Below are positions 13,047 to 23,585 of a stretch of 64,000 nucleotides of DNA, one piece after another (within the stretch, counting starts at the first letter, position 1; every line of letters begins with the position of its first letter). Source of the DNA: Entonaema liquescens (Eukaryota; Ascomycota; Sordariomycetes; Xylariales; Xylariaceae); assembly GCA_902805475.1 (NCBI GenBank), contig CADCSX010000011.1, positions 1,428,001-1,492,000 on the forward strand. Reading direction: 5' to 3'. Under the pieces are notes generated by a model. It was not told where the DNA came from and made no database searches. It was given only the letters and a program-made list of their open reading frames with translations. Position numbers and translations under genes: made by a program.

Positions 13047-13074
13047 GATGATAGGATAGGATAGGATAGGGGAT
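13047..13074. repeat. GATAG pentanucleotide repeat
   Basis: Four to five copies of ATAGG directly behind the stop codon at 13043, in the presumed 3' UTR. Simple repeat. Confidence 0.8.
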
Positions 13075-13612
13075 ACGTGTTGGGTATATATTCGTGATAA
13101 AATACATATTTTTCAAGCTATATGCATAGCATGTGTGAAGTCTTAGTCGTGAATGCGATCCGGCTAATCATAATTATCTACGTGTATTTCTTAAATATAA
13201 CATTTAACACGAAAACGTATATTATATCTCGATATATATTATACGATCATCTCTATATAGTGCCTTAATGGTTGGACATGGCATCAAGTCATTACCTCAT
13301 GTTAAAGTCTGCTCAAACTCCGCTCATATCGTTCAAGAACCGTATCATATTTTCGTCTCTAGAGATCCTAGAGGCGCTCTGTAACTAATCATTAAGAAAT
13401 TCGTCCATCAAAATAGATAAAAATCATGGCCAGGCCGCCGCTTCTGTCGGGGGGTTTCCACCAACGGTGTATTTTATTCCACTATTCCATCCGTCCGTTC
13501 ATATGGTATCCAGAGCACCAGACGCCGCTTTATTATATCCCCGGAAGATCAGATTAGATACCGCCTCAAGTGAGCATCGCTGAAATCAATAATGGCAATT
13601 CCCCATTTGCTT
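13075..13612. other. Convergent intergenic region
   Basis: About 540 bases between the 3' ends of the secreted-protein gene (+) and the EAF gene (-). AT-rich, with no open frame of note. It presumably holds both 3' UTRs and polyadenylation sites. Confidence 0.6.
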
Positions 13613-14731
13613 CTACTCTTCCTCGCTCACGTCACTTTCTTGCTGGTCTTCGCCCAGTTCGGCTAACAACGCAGCCTCAAGATCCGACTCGTCCAGAACA
13701 GGTTCCTCGTCAGCTGGCTGTCCTTGCTGTACATCCTCCATCGGCTCATCCTCGTCTTCGTCGTCTTCCTCGTTGGCTTGGGAAGGTTGATGGGCATTGC
13801 TGGTTTGTTGCATCTGCCGATTGATGGGGCTAGGTAGGACAAAGTTATCCGTAGGTTCATCGTCATCGTCCTCGCCGTCAGCATCATGGTGCTCCTCGTT
13901 ATTCCTCTCGTCTTCGTCCTCATTCATCAAATCGGAGAAACGGCGAATTCCAAAGAGATTAGGAGAGAAGTCTCGGCTGACTCTTGGCGCCTCGCCACCT
14001 GGATTCTCTATTGTAAGGCCGAGGTCGTCGTCCGAGCTCTCTTCCTCTGAATCGTCCGAGGCGCGGCGCGGTTTACTGGTGGCTATGGGTTTCGGAGGCG
14101 ATTTCTTCTCGGGCATCACCAGGGCTGGCTTTTCTTCCACTTTTGGTTTTGATGCCGGTTTCCGTGGCTTAGCTGTCGTCTTCTTCTCTTCTTTCCTTCC
14201 CTTTGCAGGTTGTCTTGTCGGCCCCGTGGCCTTGGCACTGCTGGCAGCACTATGAGCGTTCAGTTGGGGGAACTCTTGTCGCAAGCTGTCGGCATCGTCA
14301 TTTGACGGTGTCTTCACCAAGTTCATGTTGAACATTGAGTCTACTTTGTGCAGCACAAAAACTTCGCGGGTGGGGTCGAAGATCAGCACATATTGGTTAT
14401 CTTCAACACCACGCGTTCCTTTATATTGGTAACGACCGCCGTCATCTTGGAAGGATAGGTCGTATGAAGAAGCGCCTTTCTTGGAAGAGGATGAAGGTGC
14501 CTGTTTTATTCGTGCTTGGGCTGGCGCAGTAGAGGATGATAATGACGGCTTATGATTATCTGTAGTGGGTTATAGGTTAGATATCGTTTATTGGTTTGGA
14601 TAAATGGATAACTTACATCTGACACCGGTGAAGATTTCCTTCGGGTCCTTACCAAGTAAGGCATCACTTAGAACAACTGGGTATTTGCCGGCCCTTGTAG
14701 GATCGACTATCCCCGCGGCGAGGGACGTCAT
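13613..14731 (-). CDS. RNA polymerase II transcription elongation factor EAF
   Basis: Exons complement(13613..14559, 14617..14731), 353 aa, with a 57-nt intron (GTAAGT...CTACAG) that splits codon VRY. Residues about 10-125 are the EAF N-terminal domain: KYPVVLSDALLGKDPKEIFT, SYDLSFQDDGGRYQYKG, and YVLIFDPTREVFVLHKVDS followed by a FNMNLVKTP segment. In animals and fission yeast, EAF binds ELL and stimulates elongation by RNA polymerase II. The rest is a disordered tail, first Lys/Pro-rich and then strongly acidic (SEEESSDDD, NEEDDEDEDEP), which fits the transactivation tail of the family. The start is the Met of MTSLAAGIVDP. Upstream Met codons in the same frame lie in a poorly conserved, leader-like sequence. 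It converges with the upstream gene. Confidence 0.93.
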
Positions 14732-15573
14732 GGTAGCCGGAGATTGTAGCGCTGACCTTTTGGATGTTGATATGTGGTTGTATAGAATAAATGGTTCAAT
14801 TGTCTTGAAGGTGGAGATGACTTCTTTGCTTGAGTGTTGTAGAAGTCGAAAAAGATGTAAAGATGTAAAGATGCAAAGGTGTGTAAGGTGTGTAAGGTTG
14901 AATGTGTATGTTGGATGTGTAGCGTTGAGATTGGTAGAGCAAAAGGGAACCAACGAGGCGGGAGGGCTGAAGAAACACCTGCAGGTAGGGCGCGCTAGTC
15001 ACGCTAGTCACGCTACTTATGCTTAGTAGCACTAGGCCCTTGTCCGCTCTGGCCGCTTTTCCGCCCTACCGAACTAATACGCAGATCCACTTACCTAATC
15101 TGCTAGTTAATGGAACTTAACTCTCAAGCACAGCCTGAAGCATCAAATTCACTAAGGTATTACATCAACTCTTTATTCGTTTTTGGGTTTAATATTTGCT
15201 GATACTACTATCCGCAGATTCGAATGCTTTAAAATACCGAATTAATAGTTGCTAAGGTACACTAAACAAGACTAGGAGATCTTTAAAACAAATAGCCCTG
15301 CCAAACCATAACTATCCGTTATTCTCAAACACCTTATTGTACTAAATGTCGAACAATATGTCAACATACCCATTCAACGCCTTGCAACAATATGCGTCGC
15401 ACAAATGTACCGAGAACCGTACTTATTAAGAACTATAGCAAAAAGGAATTCTGGGAATTTGCCCTCGGCGATTAATAACCAGTTTGCGAGTACAACGGAC
15501 GACACTCTTCCAATCCCCATCTCAACGAAGGTACCCATCACTCGGTGACTTAATTCGCTGTGTGTTTGTTATA
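14732..15573. other. Intergenic region, no gene seen
   Basis: 5' flank of the EAF gene, including short direct repeats (GTAAAGATGTAAAGATG near 14854 and GTGTAAGGT near 14880; CACGCTAGT three times near 14995). It then runs into AT-rich sequence with no open frame of interest. Confidence 0.55.
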
Positions 15574-16680
15574 AGTACTCTTTGGTGTTTAGTTTGATTG
15601 CTGTTATTGTTCTTGTTGTTGCAGTTCTTGATGATATAGCTGCTTTTGCTGCCATTGCTGCTATTGCAGTTCCGGATGCCCTTGTGTAAAAGCTTATGGT
15701 CTTGTTGGATCCCCTCGTCCTTAGCCTAAATTGCGCCCAGTAACTCTTATATTCTGAAGACGATAAGTAGTTGTACATGTTCTTTGGAAAGGTAGAGTTT
15801 GGATTCAACTCTTGCTTCCGCAGGGGTCTCTGACGCTACTATTTTCCGTGTCGTAAGATAGTTGGCAATTAGGTAGCTTAGGACATTGACTGAACTTCGC
15901 GAGATTACCGGTGAAAACTTCTATGGGAGTCCGTTCTTCCCATGTTGTTTCTTTACCTTTGGTCTCGACAGGTGTTTTGCTGTTCCGGAATTTGATGGCG
16001 AGCTTTCTATTGAATCTAGCATCTTCCAGTATCCTTTTTATACTTCGTGTCGTGCCGCCTAATTTTTAAACTGGGCAATCTGGTGGTCCAAGGCACGTTT
16101 TCTCAACCCGGGTGAATGTTCTTAAAGCACTCCGGCGTTTTACGTCGAGTCTTTCAATTCCTCTAGGAAGTGTAGATCGGCCATGTGACTCGTATTAGAT
16201 CTGTCTCGAACACTGGCTCCGTTTGGCCATACCCAGGCTAGAGCTACCGGGGTGATGATGGGGATGTTGGGCGCGCGACTTATAGCTAAGACGTGACAGG
16301 GAGGAGTTCAACCCGTAGTTGGCCGGGTTGATGTGAGACGTATACCGGGAAATAATTGATATAGCTTAAGCATTCGCTTAGGACCATTTACGGCAGAGAT
16401 TTAGTGAAACTCTGTCAAAGTTCGGATTAACTCTGACGTCTAATGTCGTCTGTGTATCTCTGATACTTAGTGTCTTCCCAAGTTTCGTGCTCCTATTGTC
16501 TATGATTAGTGTTGACTTTATGTAGGCTATATTACGCGTGCTAGGGACTCACTAGCTGCTGGTATTGCCCACAGAATAATGGCATAGACTGTAAAAAGGT
16601 TTGAAGGTAAGTTGGTGTTAAATAGGAAGGTCGGCGTCTTCAGTTCGGGCCTAGAGAACCGATGTTTGAGTCGTCATGGG
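15574..16680 (-). pseudogene. Possible decayed Q-rich gene or retroelement fragment
   Basis: Reading the minus strand in one fixed frame from about 16,678 to 15,574 gives several stop-free blocks (about 60, 57, 42 and 86 codons) separated by about 13 TAA/TAG/TGA codons. It ends in a glutamine-rich stretch (QQWQQKQLYHQELQQQEQ). One block contains WEERTPIEVFTG, loosely like the TPxExxTG stretch found after the integrase core in some LTR retrotransposons. Every stop can be derived from CAA, CAG or CGA by C-to-T change, as repeat-induced point mutation would do, but that is true of any stop. About 17 stops would be expected by chance in this length, so the case rests on the long blocks and the Q-tract. 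Unproven. Confidence 0.3.
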
Positions 16681-18216
16681 CGACGCCAGCAGATAGGATA
16701 AACGTTAATAAAAAGAATAGAGCGTCGATTTAGACTTTTGAGCGATATAAGTTAAGTTTTTCAAATATACAGTGCGTTTTGGTGGTGCGTTTTGGTGGTG
16801 CGCAAGGTTCCTCATAGGTAGATATGAGAGTTAAAATTGAAGTTGTAGGAGGAAAACCAACTTCGACTTTGACGCGCAAGTGAGAAAGATTTAAGTATTG
16901 GCCTAAAATGCTTTACCGCCTTGGTGGCAGTTACGGTTTCCAAGGAAGCGCTAAATTATTCGTTGCTATGGCAGTCGTTACCTTTGCAACTGCCAACATG
17001 GGGAACGTTGCTGCGGAAGTTTTAAACCCTTTGTCTTGTGCCCTAACACTTTAGCTGAGCGGCGACTACCATTCTAGTACGTAGCTCTAATAGGGGTTGC
17101 TTTCCAGTCACCTCTGATACTTTAAGGTAATTTAAAATTCAATAAACAACCTATATTTACAGCAGTAAAAGGTCAAGCGAAACTCGAAGGCTTCATTCGA
17201 GCCCCTTTATTTTCTCCATAAGTCAGTCTGTGATTTAGCAGAGATTATATGCCCCTTTAAGTAGGCTAGGACTCAACTTAATAAGCCATACGAAGAACCA
17301 CTTGCCTTCTTCTCTGGAAAAATGGCTTTACTATGGGCTGGATCTTCCAGTGTCTACCTGGGACCTGCCTAGGCTATGGTATATATTTATAAGGGTCGGT
17401 TAATACTTATCAGTAGCATAAGCATAACTATGATATACCTCTTTCTTGAAATAGACATGTTTATGACGAGCATATACAAACATAATAGACGAATGATCTA
17501 TTTGGCTTTCTGATATACAGCTGTTACCCATCGTCATAAGAAGTTTTCTAGTAAGAATATACCTCATAATGTTACTGTCCACTTCCCTTCAAACTAAATT
17601 AACCATCTTCCCCCATCCAACGTGGTACCTATTCTCTCGCGTAACAATCCTTTAAATTATTGCCAATGTTATCAAGATTATACTCTCCCACCACCCCTGA
17701 CTAGTTAGCTAGATATATATAGTTAACCTAGTTCGTGGTAGACTACTAGGTCAAGCGTACATGTGTCGCCAGTAAACATACAAGGTGTGCTTTGGGAGTA
17801 TCCGTATGGAACATTCTTAGAGGAAGAAATACAGTCTTGTCTAAGACCAGTTGGAGTGATCGAAATATACCATAATAGTATGCTATTAAAAGTTGGCCAG
17901 GCTATACTATTCATTAAACGACCTCACACAGATTACATGCACCAGATAGCGATATAAAATAGTCAACACTGGATACCACCTCGGTCTGGACGAGTATTTC
18001 AAAGTGACATAGACCCTCCAAGGCAGGGCGTGAACACAACTCGCCTAAGCACAAGCGCAAGCACGGAGAACACACACGCACACACAAAGTACTTAATTAA
18101 CCATGTCTGTAATTCCACTGTCTTAGCCTCTTCCCGGCCTTCCTATCTACAATGCTAGAGTACACAAGGGAAAGAGAGCGGTAATGCAAGTCGGGTTGCT
18201 ACGGTACGCATGCTGT
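16681..18216. other. AT-rich gene-poor region
   Basis: No coding sequence recognised. Small features only: a repeated GCGTTTTGGTGGT at 16773-16800, a CA-rich tract near 18068-18086, and short frames on both strands at 17400-17960. The part nearest 18216 is probably the 3' UTR of the ATP synthase gene. Confidence 0.6.
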
Positions 18217-18987
18217 CTATAGTACGGAAAGATCGCCGAATTTCTCCTACACGAGGCATTAGCATCATCATCATCGTCATCGTCATTGCAAGCAATTCCT
18301 GCAGCCGCGGAACTGGGTAAGTATTCGTACCTTGTATCCCGGAACGGACCAGCGGCCCTTGGACACGAGCTTCGCCGTCTTCTCGTCGATCGAGGGCTCG
18401 GCAGCAGCCACCTCATCAACGGTAAGCTCCTCGAAGGGACGGGCGGTCTCGATGTTCTTGAGGGTCGCCTCGAGGTCTTTGAGCTCGAGGTCGACCTTCT
18501 CCTTGGTGCTTTGGGCGTTCTTCACGGCCTCGATCTCGAACGCCTCGATGGCCTTGAGCTGGCGGGCGACGTCGTATTGCGCGGGCTTGAAGGCGGCGAA
18601 TCGCTTCTCGATCTCGTCCACGACCGCCTGGTTCTTCAGCACCGAGCGGTAGTGCGCGAAGTCTACGGTCGTCGGCAGTTCGGATAGAGCCTGCAGCTTG
18701 CGGCGGGCGTTCTCGTTGCGCTGCTTGAAGGCTTGTAGGCTTTGCACGGTCTGCCCGCGCAGACCGAGCGAGGAGGTGACCTTGGTCCAGTCGAGCTTGA
18801 GGGCTGCGCTTCGCTACAAAGAGAGAAACGGAAAATTGAAAATTAGCTCATCTTCATCCATTTTTTTTAACGGAAGCTTCCGGGACAATTGACTATTGAC
18901 TATTCAATTGACAACATCATTGGCCCCCAAGACCCTTGATAATATTCACCAAGAGATTCTGCGGGAAGGAATACTTACTGCGGCCAT
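18217..18987 (-). CDS. ATP7: ATP synthase subunit d, mitochondrial (F1Fo, peripheral stalk)
   Basis: Exons complement(18217..18246, 18331..18813, 18979..18987), 173 aa, the usual length of the fungal subunit. The first coding exon is only 9 nt (Met-Ala-Ala), followed by a 165-nt intron (GTAAGT...TTTGTAG). The second intron is 84 nt and contains a GAT-type microsatellite. The protein has LKLDWTKV near the N-terminus, then a helical, charged body (VQSLQAFKQRNENARRKLQ, YDVARQLKAIEAFEIEAV, KVDLELKDLEATLKNIE) and a C-terminal SKGRWSVPGYKEKFGDLSVL. Subunit d is part of the stator that holds F1 against the rotating central stalk. It is nuclear encoded and imported, with no obvious cleavable presequence, which is normal for this subunit. 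It sits near other highly expressed housekeeping genes. Confidence 0.96.
18258..18290. repeat. CAT/CGT trinucleotide tract inside an ATP7 intron
   Basis: Repeated CATCAT and CGTCAT units lie within the second intron of the ATP synthase subunit d gene, so the tract is spliced out. Confidence 0.8.
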
Positions 18988-19577
18988 TTTGGTAATGTGA
19001 TGAGGAAAAAGGTAAGGAGTGGAGATATGAAGCAATTCGCAGTGGATGTTGGCTGCTGTATCCCAGCCGAAGAACTCCGACCTTTTGCAAGGGAGCCACA
19101 ACCGCCCCAAAGTCCCGTGATTATGAAAGTCACATGATTTAACAACCCTTTCGTAGGCTTTGGTTAAAGAAGTATTTACTACACACATTAACAAGATTCT
19201 ATGGTACTTACGTCGTAAGATATAAATTGTCTATCAGCCATCTTTTTGTCCTACTGCTATTTAAATGGTAAATATTTTCTAAATCAGATCTACGGTAGCT
19301 TAGGTTGGCTTGTCTATTACTAGCAAGGCCTCATATCAAAGTAAATCATATTAAAGGGATAAAAGTCACCACCAAAACGGTCAGATTGTCGATAAAACTC
19401 AAGCCAATTATTCACAACGGCTCAGTAATCCATTGTAAGGTATCGTAGCATGTAATACACAGCCAGCCGATATCCCTCTTGTTTTTTCATTCCCCCCCTG
19501 CAGACTTTTCCGTTGTCGCAATGCATCCGCCCAACGCGCCCGCAGTTAGACCCTTCCTCCCTCATCAAACTCGGTTA
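18988..19577. other. Intergenic region between ATP7 and NAC-alpha genes
   Basis: 5' flank of the ATP7 gene and 3' flank of the NAC-alpha gene. No coding content seen. Confidence 0.6.
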
Positions 19578-20439
19578 TCAAACGCTCAGCGCCATAATCG
19601 AATTGACTATGTCGTTATCGTTTTCTTTCAGTGCTTTGATAGCCTTGTTCCGTTTGACGTTAGCTTGAGTCATGACTAGCTCGATATCCTTATCCTCGAG
19701 CCCTTCGGCATCGACTTCCTCATCGTCATCGTCATCGTCCTTCTTCTCCTCAGTTTCCTCAGCGGCCTTGCTAGGCTCGCCGTGGCTGTGGTCGTGACCA
19801 GCGTGGTCGTGGTCACCGCCACTAGCGGCAAGGGACTGAGCTGCGGCTTGCTGGGCAGCCGAGTTCAGGTCCTCGATCTTGGCCTCACCGAAGACACTAA
19901 TACGATTGTTAGCTATATTAACTATCCATCATAGCCGCAGTAGATCCTTACATATAGGTGTTGCTGTTGGGCGACTTGTAGACTTCCGGGTTGTTGATAA
20001 CAAATAGGATCTGTAGGTGATGCGGTTAGACATGAACAAGTAAACTGATCTAATTCGACTAAAAGCGAATAATTCCCCCTCATCCCGCAAAGCTATAAAA
20101 GACCAGGGTATACGCTAGGTATGCATATTGTCTTTGCGCACAATCCCAACCAAATAGTGCAAATTCCAAGCAAACCAAAACTTTCTTGTCCGTATTACTT
20201 ACGTTCTTTGGTCGTCGGAGAGTCACTCGGGTAATGCCAGTGACGCGGGTAAGGTGAAGCTTCTCGATGGCCTTGCGGGCCTTCTTCTCGTTACGGGAGT
20301 GGACGACGGCAGTAGAGCCAGAAGCGCCACCCTCACCGACCTCAATCTCGGAATCGGAGCTGTCATCGTCGTCGTGCTCCTCGACGGAGACCTTCTTAGG
20401 CTCCTCATCGGGAAGTTCCTCGACTCTGGGGTTGGCCAT
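19578..20439 (-). CDS. EGD2: Nascent polypeptide-associated complex subunit alpha
   Basis: Exons complement(19578..19896, 19952..20010, 20203..20439), 204 aa. Introns are 192 nt (GTAAGT...CCTACAG) and 55 nt (GTAAGG, branch GCTAAC, TATTAG). The N-terminus is acidic (DDDDSSDSEIEVGEGG). The NAC domain runs about residues 48-113 (HSRNEKKARKAIEKLHL, TGITRVTLRRPKN, then ILFVINNPEVYKSPNSN and VFGEAKIEDLNS). An acidic linker rich in His and Asp follows (HDHAGHDHSHGE). The C-terminal UBA domain (EDKDIELVMTQANVKRNKAI) ends IVNSIMALSV. NAC-alpha pairs with the beta subunit (Egd1) and shields nascent chains at the ribosome exit. Length and architecture are normal. Confidence 0.96.
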
Positions 20440-21527
20440 ATTGAAATGTGAGTCTGGTGGGGTCGGAATTAGCTATTTATTCTGCGATGTGCGAGGTGGG
20501 TGCGATATCGTGGGGTTTTCAAGGTACTAAGCCCTCAAAATTATTTTGCCAGCTCCCCCAAAATTACTCTTACATTTGGTATGGGAGATATATATAAGGG
20601 TATAGATGATGAAGGGAATTTATCGAAAATATTAATTACTTACCAAAGCGACAGCTTAAGAACGAGGCCGAAGTTAGGTAGCGGGGGTGATTGGTTGTAC
20701 CTGGGGGGGTTGAGTGGTTCGGTTATGAAAGAAAAGTTGCGTACAGCTGTGAACTTTTGTTCAATTGTTTGGCCTAGGGTTTGCCAGTTTTGCGAGTGCC
20801 CGCGCTAGTCCGAATACGGATTTATAGTATTTCCAATGTATCGAAGTATCCAGAGGTGGCTCTTCCCTTAATATGCTCAATTGCCTACATACATGTAGTA
20901 GGCACATGCAGTAGGCACATGCAGTTTAGGTAAGTAGGTGCCTCTCATTACGCAATTACTCTCCTTGAACAGTCCAAATGCCAATCAATAATTTTAAGTT
21001 ACCTTATGATAAGAGCATGTGAATGCATCACAACATCATCTACTAGGTACTACAACTCCTTTTTGGGATTCCGTTATATCATAAAATAATTTAACCCCTG
21101 TTAGAGAGATGGGATCTTTGAGAAAGATATATGCCTTACTATTTTTATGATAGACATATATGTATTAGGGACCCTCGGAGGTATTTGTATTTGTCAACTT
21201 GCGTATCGAATCTACACTCGCGCAAAACTCGAGAATCTAGGTATGTCCATAGGATAGCACGAAATATATAACCCCGGCGAAGATGTAATCACGTTGAAGA
21301 CAGCCTCAGGTTTGTTGTGAATTTCCGTATCATTGACGCCGGTCACCTCATCGAGATTTTTATGAGTGACATACAGGTCTTGCCAGACGAATCAGAAGAA
21401 ACCAGCAACCCCATGCCAATGTGTCATTTCATGCAGACCAGATCCGTAGACTACCCTCCTCTCTAGCTGAAAGAGACCGTTGTAACAGAACCAACCATTC
21501 CGTCCCCCTTCATGCTCCATTTCCCGC
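20440..21527. other. Intergenic region, no gene seen
   Basis: Promoter side of NAC-alpha followed by AT-rich sequence. A direct repeat GTAGGCACATGCA occurs twice near 20896-20925. A plus-strand open frame at 20500-20808 has no recognisable content. Confidence 0.55.
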
Positions 21528-22049
21528 TCACGCGGATGCCTTGACCTTGGCCAGGGCCTTTCGCTCCTCGAATCGTCGTTGCTTCTTGAGTCGCATAACC
21601 TTGAATCGGTCGAAGTCGGTGAGCGCCTTTCTTCGCTCCGTCTGGTCCTTTCGCTTGGCCCACTTGCTCTCCTTCCACTTGGCGTCGATCTCAGACTTCT
21701 CCCACGCGTTCTTCAGGGTTCCTGTTCGGACGGCACGGGGCAGCTTCTGAATCTTGAGGTCGGATAGGAGCACGTCGGAGAAGGAGACGGCTTGTCGGGG
21801 AACGACCAACTTGGGGTCTGCCGAAGGTCCATCAACCAGAGCCTACATCTCAAGTTAATATACATTGAATAACATTATGATTCGTAAGATTCCAGATTGC
21901 CGATTTCGGGGGTTAACGTACGCGCTTGTGGTCGATGATCTCGACGATAGCAGCCAGTCTGCCGGCGTAAGGGCTGTTGCCCTGGACGAGGACGATACGG
22001 CCGACCTCGACCTTGCGCCATTCGGGGATTCAATCGATGCGTCGCCCAT
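21528..22049 (-). CDS. RPL14: 60S ribosomal protein eL14, with an apparent 1-nt frameshift
   Basis: Exons complement(21528..21842, 21922..22049), with a 79-nt intron (GTACGT...GATGTAG) after IIDHKR. The protein is EWRKVEVGRIVLVQGNSPYA, GRLAAIVEIIDHKR, ALVDGPSADPKL, then VVPRQAVSFSDVLL and a basic C-terminus (DFDRFKVMRLKKQRRFEERK). This is the standard eL14 fold (KOW-like domain plus basic extension). The start Met (MGDASIES) is one base out of frame with EWRK. The shift falls at a run of four C on the coding strand (four G at 22024-22027); one more C would give a normal 147-aa protein. No AG lies in the gap, so splicing cannot repair it. A sequencing or assembly error is most likely. A 5' UTR intron is possible (GTAAGT at 22206, TTCCAG at 22114). 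Confidence 0.92.
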
Positions 22050-23585
22050 TGTGACGGTATGCTGATAGGGATTGTTGTTAGAGACGAGTGGGTATTATAA
22101 GAGGATGGAAGGACTGGAAAATAAAGAAACAATTGAAAAGAAAGGAGAATAGGTGATTGTTTCTTTAGAAGATCATCTGGTTGGCGGAGAAAGAGGAAAG
22201 ACTTACTGATTTGGTGATGTCGTGGTGTTGGCTCAAATCCTCCTTACCTTGAATTGTCCTGGGCTGAACTTTTCTTCGGTCGCGCACAATCGAGTGGGAA
22301 GTTGAATCTTGTGTGGGCAGAGTTAGGGCTAAGCCGGAATTTCACCTAAACCGCACCCGAGCTCACTAATGCGCTAGTGCACATCCAAAGCGGGTCCACC
22401 TGCAGAACTTCTCTTCTAAAAGATTTCTTGCAACCTCAACCTTCCATTTTGGTTCAACAACCATTCAATATCTTTTTTTTTTTTTTTTTCCTGTTTGGTC
22501 ACAAGCAGGAACAGTCCAGAAATAAACTTTCATGAAGGACAAGTATTATTATAATAGGTAAGCCTCTACTTTCATCTCCTCCAAAACACTCCCACAATCC
22601 CTTTCTTGTTATGATGAGGTAATTTGCGATTGATTCCGCTTCGATGGCGCTCTCGCCGGAGCTGCTATATCGGGTGGCAAGGTGACATTTAATTCTTACA
22701 TATTCTGAACACTTTCTTACGAGTTATACTGTCATATCGGATGCATTACTTAAAGTACAGTAGCTAACTCGATGCACAGGACCAAGGCTTTGGGCTTTAC
22801 TGACGTTACCCACCATCTCAGATTCAATAGAAGCATCTAGTTGGATATCGTTCAGCATAGCCAGCTTCTTGGAGCGCTTAGTTAACTACTTTTCTCATAA
22901 TGGCTTTATGATATGCCTTTAATAAACATTCCTTATCTGACATACAAATTGACTGTCATCAGTGCAAGTTCCTCGTGTGTTTTGTGTGTCTTGGATCGAA
23001 AATTCGAATAGTAGTGTGAAGAACATCTAATACTGGCCCTGGGCTATGATAGACTTTGGCTTATGACACAAGGCGTAGTCGGCATTGATTGTCTCTCCGT
23101 TCATGGCTAATAGTTATATTATGCAATCCGATAGTCCCAGCTTACTCTTCTCGCCATATACCGTACCTAAATATGAGTTGGTCTCCATTCAGAGATACCG
23201 TTCTGTGATGACTATCGCTGGGTATACCCCCAATGAAGGAAATTCCTAATCCCAATGCTTAATATCCTATGCAACTCCTATTCCAACGCCGTGCGAGGTT
23301 GCAAACCTTGAAACTCCATCTTCCAACCCACATTAGAATACCTAAAAACCCAAAATCTCTATAACCACGCAAAGGAGAAGAGCAATCGGAGCTGCTAATG
23401 ACCTATGTACGTAAAATAAATGGTCATCAATGGCGAGATTGGGATGCCGCGCAATATGTAGCATCCAAAGGATTATTTGTTGAATATGCTAAGTGTCCGG
23501 TGGGATTTCCATCAAGGCACATTATTCATCTACGGCAGAGAGCGCATCCCTGACGATTCTTCGTCACGCAACCATTCGGGCGGGC
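22050..23585. other. Intergenic region, no gene seen
   Basis: The eL14 promoter, including a run of about 20 T near 22472-22490, then 1 kb of AT-rich sequence with no convincing coding content. A short F-box-like peptide start (MALSPELLYRVAR) at about 22644 is not supported further. Confidence 0.55.

Noticed and set aside
22644..22850. F-box-like start MALSPELLYRVAR with a possible intron
   Set aside because: Only about 33 codons can be assembled and the match is to a very common short pattern.
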